64,000 nucleotides of DNA from Streptomyces hygroscopicus (GCA_002021875.1 CP018627.1:6324001-6388000), one strand, 5' to 3'. Shown: positions 1-9,053, counted from the stretch's first letter. Numbers and translations are program-made. The notes: generated by a model from the sequence alone, not told the origin.

Positions 1-1242
1 CGGCTGGCCACCAATCCACTGATGTGCGGTCTGCTGTGCGCGCTGCACCGGGACCGCCGCGGCTATCTGCCGCGCGGCCGGAAAGCGCTCTATGACGCGG
101 CCCTTTCCATGCTGCTGGAACGGCGCGACCGGGAGCGCGCCATGCTGCCGCCGGAGGGAATCGACCTCCCTCAGGAACCGAAGGTCCAGCTGCTGCAGAA
201 GCTGGCGCACTGGATGCTCGTCAACGGCCGGTCCGAAATGGACCGGACCACCGCCGTCGAGACGCTCGGCCGTCACCTCCCGGCCATTCCGCACGCGGCG
301 CGGCAGGGCGGGCCGGAGGAGATCTACCGACATCTGCTCAACCGGACCGGTCTATTGCGCGAGCCCACACCCGGTTCGGTCGATTTCGTGCACCGAACGT
401 TCCAGGACTATCTCAGCGCGAGAGCGGTCGTCGAACGGCACGATTTCGACTTCCTGATCGACCACGCACACCTGGACGACTGGGAAGAAGTGATCAGAAT
501 GTCGGTCGCTCTCGCCCGCCCCGATGAATGCGGCTACCTCCTGGAGGGGCTGCTGGCGGCCCGTAAAGACGCCCGGCCGGTCCATGCCCGCCATCGCAAA
601 CTCCTGGCGGCCGCATGTCTGGAACACGCGACGGAGCTGGACCCCGAGGTGCGTTCCCGGGTGCATCGCTATACCCGCGATCTGGTACGCCCGACCTCGC
701 TGGAAGCGGCCCGCGCGCTCGGCTGGATCGGGCCTATCGTGCTGGAAATGCTGCCCGATCCCAGCGGCGTATCCGATGAGGAAGCCCATCGGCTGGCCGT
801 CACCGCCACCTCGATAGCCGACGACCGCGCCATCGACTATCTGGTCCGGCTGCGGGACCGCGCCTCCTGGGCGGTACGGGCGCAGCTCGCGGGCGCCTGG
901 CGGCGATATGACACCGATCGTTACGCCGAGGAAATCATCGGCCATCTCGATGAGCGGGAACTCGACTTTCCGGTGTCGGACCTGGAGGAACTGCGGGCCC
1001 TGCGGCGGCTCGGCGGCCGCCCCTGCGTCCAGATAGCCGGTGCGCTCACCCCGGACCAGCTCGCCGAGGGCCTGGTGGCGGAGCGGCTGACCGAGCTGTG
1101 GCTCGCCTACGACCTGGGCGCGGACCTGGACCTGAGCTGGCTGTCCGCCTTCCCCCGGCTGCACACCCTGCGGCTGAGCCACCGCAACACGGGGGTGACC
1201 GGGGTCCCGGAGGGCGTCCAGGTCATCGTGGCGGGCGCGTAA
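1..1242 (+). CDS. NACHT-family NTPase, C-terminal part (5' end outside window)
   Basis: The reading frame is open from base 1, so the gene is cut by the window edge; the first ATG at 22 is internal. The visible 413 codons begin with the segment TNPLMCGLLCALHRD, which in STAND/NACHT NTPases follows the nucleotide-binding core, then a helical/winged-helix part containing FVHRTFQDYLSARAVV (about residues 120-150), a helical repeat region, and a short leucine-rich stretch near the end (LTELWLAYDLGADLDLSWL). Walker motifs would lie upstream and cannot be seen. Family knowledge: bacterial NACHT proteins are signal-transducing ATPases, several of them anti-phage. The effector domain is outside the window, so no specific role can be given. 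It converges on clpC. Confidence 0.8.
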   Translation, partial: RLATNPLMCGLLCALHRDRRGYLPRGRKALYDAALSMLLERRDRERAMLPPEGIDLPQEPKVQLLQKLAHWMLVNGRSEMDRTTAVETLGRHLPAIPHAARQGGPEEIYRHLLNRTGLLREPTPGSVDFVHRTFQDYLSARAVVERHDFDFLIDHAHLDDWEEVIRMSVALARPDECGYLLEGLLAARKDARPVHARHRKLLAAACLEHATELDPEVRSRVHRYTRDLVRPTSLEAARALGWIGPIVLEMLPDPSGVSDEEAHRLAVTATSIADDRAIDYLVRLRDRASWAVRAQLAGAWRRYDTDRYAEEIIGHLDERELDFPVSDLEELRALRRLGGRPCVQIAGALTPDQLAEGLVAERLTELWLAYDLGADLDLSWLSAFPRLHTLRLSHRNTGVTGVPEGVQVIVAGA

Positions 1243-1390
1243 GGAAGACCTGGAGGGGCGGGGGTCCCCGGCGGGCCGTGGCCCCGCAACAGGCCCACGG
1301 AAGCCCCCAGAGCCCTGGTCCCCGGGCTCTCAGGGCTCTCCGGGCTCCCCGGGCCCTCCCACGGCCGCGCGCGCCCAAGTTGCGCCCCAG

Positions 1391-1430
1391 TTCGTGTCAG
1401 GGCGTGTCAGGGCGCGCCAGGGCCCGTCAG
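1391..1430. repeat. Four 10-bp tandem repeats
   Basis: Four consecutive 10-bp units of the form NNCGTGTCAG (two near-exact, two diverged: GGCGCGCCAG and GGCCCGTCAG) lie in the convergent spacer between the NACHT gene and clpC, just outside the clpC terminator. Confidence 0.7.
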
Positions 1431-1449
1431 GGGCGTGGCCACGCAAAAG

Positions 1450-1482
1450 GGCCGCCCCGGACCGGAACGGTCCGGGGCGGCC
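1450..1482 (-). terminator. Intrinsic terminator of clpC
   Basis: Perfect 14-bp inverted repeat (GGCCGCCCCGGACC, loop GGAAC). Read on the minus strand it lies 40 bp after the clpC stop and is followed by CCTTTTGCG, a short U-tract. Confidence 0.85.
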
Positions 1483-1521
1483 CCGTGGCGTTGGACGACG
1501 CCGCGTTACCGCGTCGCCGCC

Positions 1522-4047
1522 TCACGCCTCCTTGCTGAGGTTCGGGCCCGCGCCACCGGCGGCGGACTCGATCGGCGGAGTGTCCGGCAGCGCCGCCTTC
1601 TCCTCGCCGCGGAAGGTGAACTTCTTCTCCTCACCCTCGCCCTCGGTGTCCACGACCACGATGTGGCCCGGACGCAGCTCGCCGAAGAGGATCTTCTCCG
1701 AGAGCACGTCCTCGATCTCGCGCTGGATCGTCCGGCGCAGCGGCCGGGCGCCCAGCACGGGGTCGTAGCCCCGCTTGGCGAGCAGCTTCTTGGCGTCACC
1801 GCTGAGCTCGATGCCCATGTCGCGGTCCTTGAGCCGCTCGTCCACCTTGGTGGTCATGAGGTCGACGATCTGGATGATGTCTTCCTCGGTGAGCTGGTGG
1901 AAGACCACGGTGTCATCGACACGGTTCAGGAACTCGGGGCGGAAGTGCTGCTTCAGCTCCTCGTTGACCTTGTTCTTCATCCGCTCGTAGCCGGTCTTCA
2001 CATCGCCCTGGGCGGCGAAGCCCAGGTTGAAGCCCTTGGAGATGTCCCGGGTGCCGAGGTTGGTGGTCATGATGATCACCGTGTTCTTGAAGTCCACGAC
2101 CCGGCCCTGGGAGTCGGTCAGCCGACCGTCCTCCAGGATCTGCAGCAGCGAGTTGAAGATGTCCGGGTGGGCCTTCTCGACCTCGTCGAAGAGGACCACG
2201 GAGAACGGCTTGCGGCGCACCTTCTCGGTGAGCTGGCCGCCCTCCTCGTAGCCCACGTATCCGGGCGGGGAGCCGAAGAGCCGCGAGACGGTGTGCTTCT
2301 CGCTGAACTCCGACATGTCGAGCGAGATCATCGCGTCCTCGTCGCCGAAGAGGAATTCGGCGAGAGTCTTGCTGAGCTCGGTCTTACCGACACCGGACGG
2401 GCCCGCGAAGATGAACGAGCCACCGGGGCGCTTGGGGTCCTTGAGGCCCGCACGCGTACGCCGGATGGCCTGGGAGAGCGCCTTGATGGCGTCCTTCTGG
2501 CCGATGACGCGCTTGTGCAGCTCGTCCTCCATGCGCAGCAGCCGGGAGGACTCCTCCTCGGTCAGCTTGAAGACCGGGATGCCCGTGGCCGTGGCCAGGA
2601 CCTCGGCGATCAGCTCCTCGTCGACCTCGGCGACGACGTCCATGTCGCCGGCCTTCCACTCCTTCTCCCGCTTCGCCTTGGCGGCCAGGAGCTGCTTCTC
2701 CTTGTCGCGCAGGCCCGCGGCCATCTCGAAGTCCTGCGAGTCGATCGCGGACTCCTTCTCCCGGCGCACATCGGCGATCTTCTCGTCGAATTCGCGCAGG
2801 TCCGGCGGTGCGGTCATCCGGCGGATCCGCATCCGGGAACCGGCCTCGTCGATCAGGTCGATCGCCTTGTCCGGCAGGAAGCGGTCCGAGATGTAGCGGT
2901 CGGCCAGGGTGGCGGCCGCGACCAGGGCCGAGTCCGTGATCGAGACGCGGTGGTGCGCCTCGTAGCGGTCCCGCAGGCCCTTGAGGATCTCGATGGTGTG
3001 GGGCAGCGACGGCTCGGCGACCTGGATGGGCTGGAAACGGCGCTCCAGGGCCGCGTCCTTCTCCAGGTACTTGCGGTACTCGTCGAGCGTGGTCGCGCCG
3101 ATGGTCTGCAGCTCGCCCCGCGCCAGCATCGGCTTGAGGATGCTGGCGGCATCGATCGCGCCCTCGGCGGCACCCGCACCCACCAGGGTGTGGAGCTCGT
3201 CGATGAACAGGATGATGTCGCCGCGGGTGCGGATCTCCTTGAGCACCTTCTTCAGGCGCTCCTCGAAATCACCGCGGTAGCGGGAGCCGGCGACCAGGGC
3301 GCCCAGGTCCAGGGTGTAGAGGTGCTTGTCCTTGAGGGTCTCGGGCACCTCGCCCTTGACGATCGCCTGGGCCAGTCCCTCGACGACCGCCGTCTTGCCG
3401 ACGCCGGGCTCGCCGATGAGGACCGGGTTGTTCTTGGTGCGGCGCGAAAGCACCTGCATGACCCGCTCGATCTCCTTCTCGCGCCCGATGACCGGGTCGA
3501 GCTTGGATTCGCGGGCGGCCTGCGTGAGATTGCGGCCGAACTGGTCCAGGACGAGCGAGGTGGAGGGAGTGCCCTCCGCCGGGCCGCCGGCGGTGGCGGC
3601 CTCCTTGCCCTGGTAGCCGGAGAGCAGCTGGATGACCTGCTGCCGCACCCGGTTCAGATCGGCACCCAGCTTCACGAGGACCTGGGCGGCGACGCCCTCG
3701 CCCTCGCGGATCAGGCCGAGCAGGATGTGCTCCGTACCGATGTAGTTGTGGCCGAGCTGGAGGGCCTCGCGGAGCGACAGCTCCAGGACCTTCTTGGCAC
3801 GGGGGGTGAAGGGGATGTGCCCGGACGGGGCCTGCTGGCCCTGCCCGATGATCTCCTCCACCTGCTGGCGGACCGCCTCGAGCGAAATCCCGAGGCTCTC
3901 CAGGGCCTTAGCGGCGACACCCTCACCCTCGTGGATCAGGCCCAGGAGGATGTGTTCGGTGCCGATGTAGTTGTGGTTGAGCATCCGGGCTTCTTCCTGA
4001 GCCAGGACGACAACCCGCCGCGCGCGGTCGGTGAACCTCTCGAACAT
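1522..4047 (-). CDS. clpC: ATP-dependent Clp protease ATPase subunit ClpC
   Basis: 841-residue AAA+ unfoldase that feeds substrates to the ClpP peptidase in the cytoplasm. Domains in order: two N-terminal Clp repeats (residues 1-145, each with [13 protein letters not shown]), first AAA module with Walker A GEPGVGKT at 212-219, a middle domain with a UVR-like segment, and a second AAA module with Walker A GPSGVGKT near 550 and DEVEKAH as Walker B. I chose the ATG at 4047 because the family begins [10 protein letters not shown] and GAGGAG sits 7-8 bases upstream; a longer frame to 4110 has no family support. A ClgR-type operator lies about 235 bp upstream and an intrinsic terminator follows. 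Confidence 0.98.
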   Translation of the reverse strand: MFERFTDRARRVVVLAQEEARMLNHNYIGTEHILLGLIHEGEGVAAKALESLGISLEAVRQQVEEIIGQGQQAPSGHIPFTPRAKKVLELSLREALQLGHNYIGTEHILLGLIREGEGVAAQVLVKLGADLNRVRQQVIQLLSGYQGKEAATAGGPAEGTPSTSLVLDQFGRNLTQAARESKLDPVIGREKEIERVMQVLSRRTKNNPVLIGEPGVGKTAVVEGLAQAIVKGEVPETLKDKHLYTLDLGALVAGSRYRGDFEERLKKVLKEIRTRGDIILFIDELHTLVGAGAAEGAIDAASILKPMLARGELQTIGATTLDEYRKYLEKDAALERRFQPIQVAEPSLPHTIEILKGLRDRYEAHHRVSITDSALVAAATLADRYISDRFLPDKAIDLIDEAGSRMRIRRMTAPPDLREFDEKIADVRREKESAIDSQDFEMAAGLRDKEKQLLAAKAKREKEWKAGDMDVVAEVDEELIAEVLATATGIPVFKLTEEESSRLLRMEDELHKRVIGQKDAIKALSQAIRRTRAGLKDPKRPGGSFIFAGPSGVGKTELSKTLAEFLFGDEDAMISLDMSEFSEKHTVSRLFGSPPGYVGYEEGGQLTEKVRRKPFSVVLFDEVEKAHPDIFNSLLQILEDGRLTDSQGRVVDFKNTVIIMTTNLGTRDISKGFNLGFAAQGDVKTGYERMKNKVNEELKQHFRPEFLNRVDDTVVFHQLTEEDIIQIVDLMTTKVDERLKDRDMGIELSGDAKKLLAKRGYDPVLGARPLRRTIQREIEDVLSEKILFGELRPGHIVVVDTEGEGEEKKFTFRGEEKAALPDTPPIESAAGGAGPNLSKEA

Positions 4048-4523
4048 CGTTAATCGCTCCTCAGAGCGGTCAGAAAGATCGGGGACGATCCCCTCCCTGT
4101 CCTTCCGCATGCTAGTCCCGCAACCCGGGACAGCTCATTCCAACTGCCGACAACCGTCCGGATCACCCCCGCTCGCGCGGGGCAAACAGCCACTGGCTTC
4201 CTGCCCGAACAGCCGACAACTGCCTTAACCCGATGGTGCGAGACGATGTTCCCGCAGGCCAGGCATCTACGCCCACCGCCAGTACGCCGATGGCGAACGC
4301 CGCTTCCTCCCGACACGCGGACCGCCCCTTCCCACTAGGGATGTCTTACCCGCAAGCACAGATAGTCCATGCCGTAGAGGCCGGTTCCATCCGCTACGGG
4401 CGAACAACCTTGCGCCCGTTCACCGGCCCTGCACGACCCCTTGCGGGCACGGTGCGCGCACGGGCCCGCACGGTAGGTCATCCGGGGCGTAACCAAGCGG
4501 GAGGGCGGAGAGTTCTGCTGGGC
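4048..4523. other. clpC upstream region
   Basis: 476 bp between the divergent clpC and the gene at 4524. It holds the ClgR-type operator at 4281-4298 and presumably the clpC promoter between that site and the start, which implies a long 5' leader. I see no convincing gene; frames here have atypical codon use. Confidence 0.6.
4281..4298 (-). promoter_or_regulatory. ClgR-type operator upstream of clpC
   Basis: The plus-strand 18-mer AGTACGCCGATGGCGAAC fits every position of the actinobacterial ClgR consensus WNNWCGCYNANRGCGWWS. Read on the minus strand it is GTTCGC-N5-GCG, the form described for Streptomyces clp promoters. It is oriented toward clpC, a known ClgR target family. Confidence 0.75.
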
Positions 4524-5126
4524 ATGATCCACAGGGGCCACGGCGCCAGGCCGTCCGCACCGACGACACCGGCTCCCTTTTCACGCTGGTACGAGCGGGA
4601 GCTGGGCTGGCCGACGGCCGGCAGCGATCCCGTCGAATTGCTCACGGGGGTGGCCTTCGACGTCATCGAACTGCCGGCCGTGGCCGGAATGGCGATGCTG
4701 CGGCGCGTACCGCGGACCGGTCCGGTCGCGGTGGAGGGCGCCTGGATGCGGCTCCTGGTGGCCCCTGGCAGCGCCGACGAGCTTCCGGGGCTGCTCGACT
4801 GGCTGGAGTGGGGCGCTGTGGCCCTGGACCTTGGCGCGATCGGCGCCGGTGGCCGGATCACCGCGCCATGCCCCTCCCGCTCCTGGCCGCCGCTCCTGGC
4901 CGCCGGGGCGCCCGGAGAGCGATGCCCGCAGGAGGCCGCCGTATGGCTGCGACCTCCCGACCCGAGGGGCGAGGTGGAGCCAACGCTGCCGAGGACAGGC
5001 TTCGGGGGCGATGGGGGCGCCCCCGATCTCGTACGGCTCGTGAGCACGGCGGCTACCGAATGCCTCCGCGCCCGATTGGTGCGCGCCCGACCGCTGCCAA
5101 GGCAGCGGCGAGCCGGGAAAGGCTGA
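4524..5126 (+). CDS. Conserved hypothetical protein, bifunctional primase/polymerase N-terminal-like
   Basis: 200-residue cytoplasmic protein starting MIHRGHGARPSAP. The central part (LTGVAFDVIELPAVAGM, then MRLLVAPGSADELPGLLDWL) resembles the small stand-alone proteins that streptomycetes carry between clpC and lsr2 and that are weakly related to the N-terminal domain of bifunctional DNA primase/polymerases. No catalytic signature is evident, so I do not assign an activity. The C-terminus is Arg-rich. The start is uncertain: a GGAG lies about 14 bases upstream of the ATG. It ends 5 bp from the convergent lsr2. Confidence 0.6.
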   Translation: MIHRGHGARPSAPTTPAPFSRWYERELGWPTAGSDPVELLTGVAFDVIELPAVAGMAMLRRVPRTGPVAVEGAWMRLLVAPGSADELPGLLDWLEWGAVALDLGAIGAGGRITAPCPSRSWPPLLAAGAPGERCPQEAAVWLRPPDPRGEVEPTLPRTGFGGDGGAPDLVRLVSTAATECLRARLVRARPLPRQRRAGKG

Positions 5127-5131
5127 CGCGC

Positions 5132-5467
5132 TCAGCCGTTGGCCTTCTCGTACGCCTCACGAACGGTCGCCGGAACACGGCCGCGGTCGTTGACCTCGTA
5201 GCCGTTCTCCTTCGCCCAGGCGCGGATCTTCGCGGTGTCCTGGCTTCCGCCCGACGCCGCGCGCGCCTTGCCCCGGCCGCCGGCGGCCCGGCCACCGGTG
5301 CGCCGCCCGCCCTTGGTGTAGGGCTCCAGGGCGTCACGGAGCTTGTCCGCGTTGTTGGTGGTGAGGTCGATCTCGTAGCTCTTGCCGTCAAGCGAGAACG
5401 TCACGGTCTCGTCCGCCTCGCCGCCGTCGAGGTCGTCGACAAGAAGGACCTGAACCTTCTGTGCCAT
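5132..5467 (-). CDS. lsr2: Lsr2 nucleoid-associated silencer
   Basis: 111 residues, full length for Lsr2. Lsr2 is an H-NS-like protein that bridges AT-rich DNA and silences foreign genes. The N-terminal dimerisation domain begins MAQKVQVLLVDDLDGGEADET. A Gly/Arg-rich linker is followed by the C-terminal DNA-binding domain with IRAWAKENGYEVNDRGRVPA; the RGR loop is the AT-hook-like minor-groove contact. AAAGGAA precedes the ATG by about 6 bases. The upstream region is notably AT-rich for this genome, as expected of an autoregulated lsr2 promoter. Confidence 0.98.
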   Translation of the reverse strand: MAQKVQVLLVDDLDGGEADETVTFSLDGKSYEIDLTTNNADKLRDALEPYTKGGRRTGGRAAGGRGKARAASGGSQDTAKIRAWAKENGYEVNDRGRVPATVREAYEKANG

Positions 5468-5541
5468 GGGGTTCCTTTCAGGGAAAACGGGGGGCTCGGG
5501 GGTGCGGCGTTAGCCGCTGATGACTCACCCCCCAGGTAATT

Positions 5542-5547
5542 ACACTA
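5542..5547 (-). promoter_or_regulatory. Candidate -10 of lsr2
   Basis: Minus-strand TAGTGT (TANNNT) within an AT-rich stretch about 75 bp upstream of the lsr2 ATG. No clear -35 box. An imperfect inverted repeat (CCTTTCCCGGA / TCCGGGAAGG, about 5569-5601) lies just upstream. Confidence 0.4.
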
Positions 5548-5688
5548 CGAGAGAATAGGAAACCGCCTTTCCCGGAAAAACACAAACCCTCCGGGAAGGT
5601 TCGATGGATCCACCAAGCGGGAAGCCTCATGGAAGGTCATGTTCCGGAGCTATGTGATAGGGGAGCGATTCGGACATAGGACCCGCGA

Positions 5689-6210
5689 TCACAGTTGCAG
5701 AAGCATCCGGCTGTTGCCAAGGGTGTTCGGCTTCACCCGTTCGAGACCAAGGAACTCGGCGACGCCCTCGTCATAGGAACGCAGGAGCTCGCTGTACACA
5801 TCGCCGTCGACCGGCGTCTCGCCGATCTCCACGAAGCCGTGCCTGGTGAAGAAGTCGACTTCGAAGGTGAGGCAGAAAATGCGCCGCACCCCCAGCCAGC
5901 GCGCCGTCTGCAACAGCTTGTCGAGCACCAGGTGGCCTACGCCGGTGCCCTTGAGAGTCCGATCGACGGCGAGAGTGCGGACCTCCGCGAGGTCTTCCCA
6001 CATGACGTGCAGCGCTCCACAGCCAATGACCTCAGCGTCTTCGTCGCGCTCGGCGACCCAGAACTCCTGGATGTCCTCGTAAAGCGTCACGGTGGCTTTG
6101 TCGAGCAGGATGCGATCGTCCACGTACGAGTCGATGAGGCGGCGCACCGCCCGCACATCGCCGGTCCGGGCACGGCGGACGGTGACTACTTTTGATAGTG
6201 GGGAGGACAT
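5689..6210 (-). CDS. Amino-acid N-acetyltransferase (GNAT, N-acetylglutamate synthase type)
   Basis: 173-residue GNAT enzyme of the short actinobacterial N-acetylglutamate synthase family, which uses acetyl-CoA on glutamate at the entry to arginine biosynthesis. Visible: beta4 and P-loop segment VRTLAVDRTLKGTGVGHLVL (acetyl-CoA binding; the canonical R/QxxGxG/A appears as LKGTGVG), then RRIFCLTFEVDFFTRHGF near the C-terminus. The ATG at 6210 lacks a ribosome site, but TAGCGT ends 7 bases before it, suggesting a leaderless transcript. No other arginine genes are nearby, so the acceptor substrate is inferred from family only. Confidence 0.8.
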   Translation of the reverse strand: MSSPLSKVVTVRRARTGDVRAVRRLIDSYVDDRILLDKATVTLYEDIQEFWVAERDEDAEVIGCGALHVMWEDLAEVRTLAVDRTLKGTGVGHLVLDKLLQTARWLGVRRIFCLTFEVDFFTRHGFVEIGETPVDGDVYSELLRSYDEGVAEFLGLERVKPNTLGNSRMLLQL

Positions 6211-6232
6211 GACCGGACGCTATCGCCCTGGG

Positions 6233-6628
6233 TCATCGCCCCGACTCACCGGGGCTCTCCCCGGTCTCCCCCAGTTGTGCGACGCGCATGGCATCCCGTA
6301 GTGCGTCCCGCTGCTCTTCGGACATCATCCCGAAGAACGCGACGAGAGCGGCCGCGGGGTTGTCACTGGTCGACCACGCTTCGTTCATCAGTGCGGCCGA
6401 GTAGGCGGCGCGCGTGGAGACCGCGGCATATCGATAGGCGCGGCCTTCAACCTCCCGGCGCAGCCAGCCCTTGTGATGGAGGTTGTCCATTACGGTCATG
6501 ACGGTGGTGTAGGCGATCGAGCGTTCCCGCTGAAGGTCTTCCAGCACTTCGCGGACCGTGACCGGGCGGTTCCACTTCCACACCCGCGTCATGACCGCGT
6601 CTTCGAGATCTCCCAATGGCCTAGGCAC
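6233..6628 (-). CDS. BlaI/MecI-family transcriptional repressor
   Basis: 131-residue winged-helix repressor of the BlaI/MecI/CopY family. The DNA-binding part runs over the first 80 residues (LGDLEDAVMTRVWKWNRPVTVREVLEDL, then YTTVMTVMDNLHHKGWLRRE), followed by a helical dimerisation tail (AAALVAFFGMMSEEQRDALRDAM). The GTG start at 6628 is preceded by TATTAT and a 7-base gap, so the mRNA is probably leaderless. No BlaR-like sensor protease or beta-lactamase gene is adjacent; target genes are unknown. It ends 22 bp before the acetyltransferase start, on the same strand. Confidence 0.85.
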   Translation of the reverse strand: MPRPLGDLEDAVMTRVWKWNRPVTVREVLEDLQRERSIAYTTVMTVMDNLHHKGWLRREVEGRAYRYAAVSTRAAYSAALMNEAWSTSDNPAAALVAFFGMMSEEQRDALRDAMRVAQLGETGESPGESGR

Positions 6629-6635
6629 ACCGAGA

Positions 6636-6665
6636 ATAATAGTGGGAGATGTCCCGAATGTCGGG
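6636..6665 (-). promoter_or_regulatory. Promoter and putative operator of the BlaI-like gene
   Basis: Minus-strand -10 TATTAT (6636-6641) lies 7 bases from the GTG, giving a leaderless start. Just upstream is the inverted repeat CCCGA-ATG-TCGGG (6653-6665), a plausible autoregulatory operator. Confidence 0.55.
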
Positions 6666-6686
6666 AGGTCTGCGCGGGAAAAGCCA

Positions 6687-6719
6687 CACGCCCCGGAACG
6701 CGATGCGTCCCGGGGCGTG
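6687..6719 (-). terminator. Hairpin terminator after the small membrane-protein gene
   Basis: 10-bp perfect inverted repeat CACGCCCCGG / CCGGGGCGTG with a 13-base loop, located 64 bp downstream of the 6783-6965 stop on the minus strand. No U-tract, as is common in streptomycetes. Confidence 0.7.
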
Positions 6720-6782
6720 GTCCGGCGTGCTGCCGCCGTGGTGTGCGGGGGTGGCGGCGCCCGATGGGCCCGATCGATCCGA

Positions 6783-6965
6783 TCAGGCCGTCTCGCGCTC
6801 CGGGGCCGGGCCCTCGGCCTCGGAGCGGGCCGCCAGCACCGCGTCCACCGCGGCGTCCTCCTTGGACTTGTTGGCGCCGCCCTGGCTCTTCACCATCGTC
6901 ACGATGAGCGCGGTGAAGGCCACGGCCATCACGACGGGCGGGATCAGCGCGGAGACATAATCCAT
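6783..6965 (-). CDS. Small single-pass membrane protein
   Basis: 60-residue protein, too short for most gene callers but well supported: ATG at 6965 preceded by AAAGGAGG at ideal spacing. One membrane segment lies near the N-terminus (about residues 5-26, ALIPPVVMAVAFTALIVTMV) followed by a charged Lys/Glu/Ala-rich cytoplasmic-type tail. No characterised family is recognised. It has its own terminator. Confidence 0.75.
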   Translation of the reverse strand: MDYVSALIPPVVMAVAFTALIVTMVKSQGGANKSKEDAAVDAVLAARSEAEGPAPERETA

Positions 6966-7095
6966 GGCTCTCGGCCTCCTTTTGCTCGAGACCACCAGAT
7001 TACGCGGCGCGCCGCGGCCTCCCGGAGCCGGGCACCGGCCCGGGCGCGGCGGCCCGGGGGCCGGGCGGGGGCAGGGGCGGGGCCCAGGCCCGGGG

Positions 7096-7908
7096 TCAGG
7101 CGGAACGGGCCCCGGCGCCGAGCCGCGAGTCCTGCTCCGGCGGCGGCGAGGGGCGTCGCTTGGGCGGGAAGACCTCCGCCGGCGTGGGCACCGGACGCCC
7201 CGGGCGCGGCGCCCGGCGGCCCGGCTCCCGTCGCTTCGGCTCCTCGCGGTCGCCGTGCTCCGGCGCCGCGGGCTTCTTGCGCGGCTGCGGTTCCCGCTTG
7301 GGCTCGTCGGCCTTCTGGAGCGCCTCCAGCACGGCCTCCGACCCCTTCCGCACCGTCCCCTGCGCGGCCGTCCCGGGCGCCGCCGAGACCCCGCCGGGCA
7401 GGGCGCGCAGCCGGGGCCCCACGGGGCTCGTGCGCGGCTGTACGACGGCGCCGGCGTGCTCCGCGAGCCGGGCGCGCACGCCCCGCTCGGCAAGGCGCTC
7501 GCAGTGGCTCAGCAGCGCGCGTCGGCGCGTCGCCTCACCACCCCCGGCGGCCGACCCGCACAGCGCGCGGAGCGCGGCCAGATCCTCGGCCAGCGGCTCG
7601 TAACCGGCCGCGAGGGCGCCCTGGAGCTGCTCGAGATAGCCGACGGCGGCGCCGGGCAGGGCGGCGCGGTAGCGGGCGAGCTCGTCGAGCAGGAACGCTC
7701 GCAGCCGCCCGCCCTCGCGGACCGCTTCGTCCACGGCCTCGGCGAGCCGGAGACAGTCCTGGACCTCCTCCGCCCGGTCCGGGCCGAGGGGGCCGGCAGA
7801 GGGAGTGACGGGGTCGGGTCGGAGGGCGATGGCGAGGGCGCGTCGGAGCACACGCAGCTCATCCGCACTGAACGCCATTCCGCCGCGGGATCCATATGGC
7901 GTGGGCAT
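7096..7908 (-). CDS. Conserved hypothetical protein, helical with Pro/Arg/Lys-rich tail
   Basis: 270 residues, function unknown. Residues 1-170 look alpha-helical (FSADELRVLRRALAIALR; EEVQDCLRLAEAVDEAVREG; LRAFLLDELARYRAALP) and repeat similar amphipathic helices. The last 90 residues are disordered, Pro/Arg/Lys-rich (EPKREPQPRKKPAAPEHGD). I chose the first ATG (7908) because TAAAGT ends 6 bases before it, consistent with a leaderless mRNA; the ATG at 7878 lacks a ribosome site. Confidence 0.65.
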   Translation of the reverse strand: MPTPYGSRGGMAFSADELRVLRRALAIALRPDPVTPSAGPLGPDRAEEVQDCLRLAEAVDEAVREGGRLRAFLLDELARYRAALPGAAVGYLEQLQGALAAGYEPLAEDLAALRALCGSAAGGGEATRRRALLSHCERLAERGVRARLAEHAGAVVQPRTSPVGPRLRALPGGVSAAPGTAAQGTVRKGSEAVLEALQKADEPKREPQPRKKPAAPEHGDREEPKRREPGRRAPRPGRPVPTPAEVFPPKRRPSPPPEQDSRLGAGARSA

Positions 7909-7999
7909 GGGGCGACTTTAAGTGCTAAGCGGACAAATTTCGCTGAGCGCCGGACGGTGCGGCGCGTTGCGGACGCCGAGCCGCCATACGGGGGAAGCG

Positions 8000-8033
8000 C
8001 CGGACGGGGCCGCGTCGAGGCGGCCCCGTCCGG
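8000..8033. terminator. Perfect 14-bp hairpin downstream of coaX
   Basis: CCGGACGGGGCCGC / GCGGCCCCGTCCGG with a 6-base loop. With the next hairpin it probably terminates the cofactor operon. Confidence 0.65.
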
Positions 8034-8035
8034 AC

Positions 8036-8072
8036 CCGGCACCCGGGGCGGACCGTCGCATCCGGGTGCCGG
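8036..8072. terminator. 11-bp hairpin downstream of coaX
   Basis: CCGGCACCCGG / CCGGGTGCCGG with a 15-base loop, only 2 bp from the preceding hairpin, so the two form a tandem structure 3' of coaX. Confidence 0.6.
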
Positions 8073-8255
8073 TGTACGTGGTCGACGGCCCTTCCGCTTG
8101 TCAATACGGAATTCGAAGTGCCGTCTTTCCCTTGACCGCTCCGCGACCAATGGCGAAGAGCGATCGGCGCCCCGGCGAATCCAGGGCGGCGGGAATTCGT
8201 TTCGGAATGCCGTCAATACGGTCGAGCACGCAGGTGAAGAGCTGATCGCCGGTGC

Positions 8256-9053
8256 TCAGCCGCGCGAGACGTTCCGCTCGTAGACCAGTCTGAGGCCGAT
8301 CAGGGTCAACCAGGGTTCATGTTCATCGATCACTGAGGATTCTCCTAGCACCATGGGCGCCAGCCCGCCGGTGGCGATCACGGTGACGTCCTCCGGGTCC
8401 TGGGCCAGCTCCCGCGCCATTCGCCGGACGATCCCGTCCACCTGGCCCGCGAAGCCGTAGAGGATGCCGGACTGCATGGCCTCCACCGTGTTCTTCCCGA
8501 TCACGCTGCGCGGACGGGCCAGCTCGATCTTGCGCAATTGCGCCCCGCGTACGCCCAGCGCCTCGACCGAGATCTCGATGCCCGGCGCGATCACCCCGCC
8601 CACGTACTCGCCGCGCGCGCTGACCGCGTCGAAGGTCGTCGCGGTGCCGAAGTCGACGACCACGCACGGACCCTCGTACAGCTCGACGGCGGCCAGCGCG
8701 TTGATGATCCGGTCGGCGCCGACCTCCTTGGGGTTGTCCATCAGGATCGGCACACCGGTCTTCACGCCCGGCTCGACCAGGACGGACGGCACATCGCCGT
8801 AGTAGCGGCGGGTCACCTCGCGCAGCTCGTGGAGCACCGAGGGGACGGTGGAGCAGATGGAGATGCCCGCGATGCCGTCGCCCAGCTCCTCGCCGAGCAG
8901 CGGGTGCATGCCCATCAGGCCCTGCAGCAGAACGGCGAGTTCATCGGCGGTGCGGCGGGCGTCGGTGGAGATCCGCCAGTGCTCGACGATCTCCTCGCCG
9001 TCGAACAGCCCCAGCACCGTGTGGGTGTTTCCGACGTCGATGGTCAGCAGCAT
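8256..9053 (-). CDS. coaX: Type III pantothenate kinase CoaX
   Basis: 265-residue ASKHA-fold kinase that phosphorylates pantothenate, the first committed step from pantothenate to CoA. Phosphate-1 motif TIDVGNTHTVLGLFDG at the N-terminus; the pantothenate-binding GADRIINALAA and the phosphate-2 segment VVVDFGTATTFDAVS with catalytic Asp; adenosine motif VIATGGLAPMV near the C-terminus. I chose ATG 9053 because the family begins MLLTIDVGNT, with GGAAG about 11 bases upstream; an in-frame GTG lies three codons earlier. Last gene of the panC-nadB-nadC-coaX operon. Its first 31 bases are duplicated upstream (9127-9157). Confidence 0.96.
   Translation of the reverse strand: MLLTIDVGNTHTVLGLFDGEEIVEHWRISTDARRTADELAVLLQGLMGMHPLLGEELGDGIAGISICSTVPSVLHELREVTRRYYGDVPSVLVEPGVKTGVPILMDNPKEVGADRIINALAAVELYEGPCVVVDFGTATTFDAVSARGEYVGGVIAPGIEISVEALGVRGAQLRKIELARPRSVIGKNTVEAMQSGILYGFAGQVDGIVRRMARELAQDPEDVTVIATGGLAPMVLGESSVIDEHEPWLTLIGLRLVYERNVSRG

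Larger units (their letters stand above)
7909..8255. other. Spacer with two strong hairpins
   Basis: 347 bp between coaX and the gene ending at 7096. It holds the two hairpins listed separately and the promoter of the downstream gene. No coding region is supported. Confidence 0.6.

Noticed and set aside
1435..4053. Long open frame antisense to clpC
   Set aside because: Composition is the mirror of a high-GC coding strand; the clpC frame has complete domain motifs, a ribosome site and a terminator.
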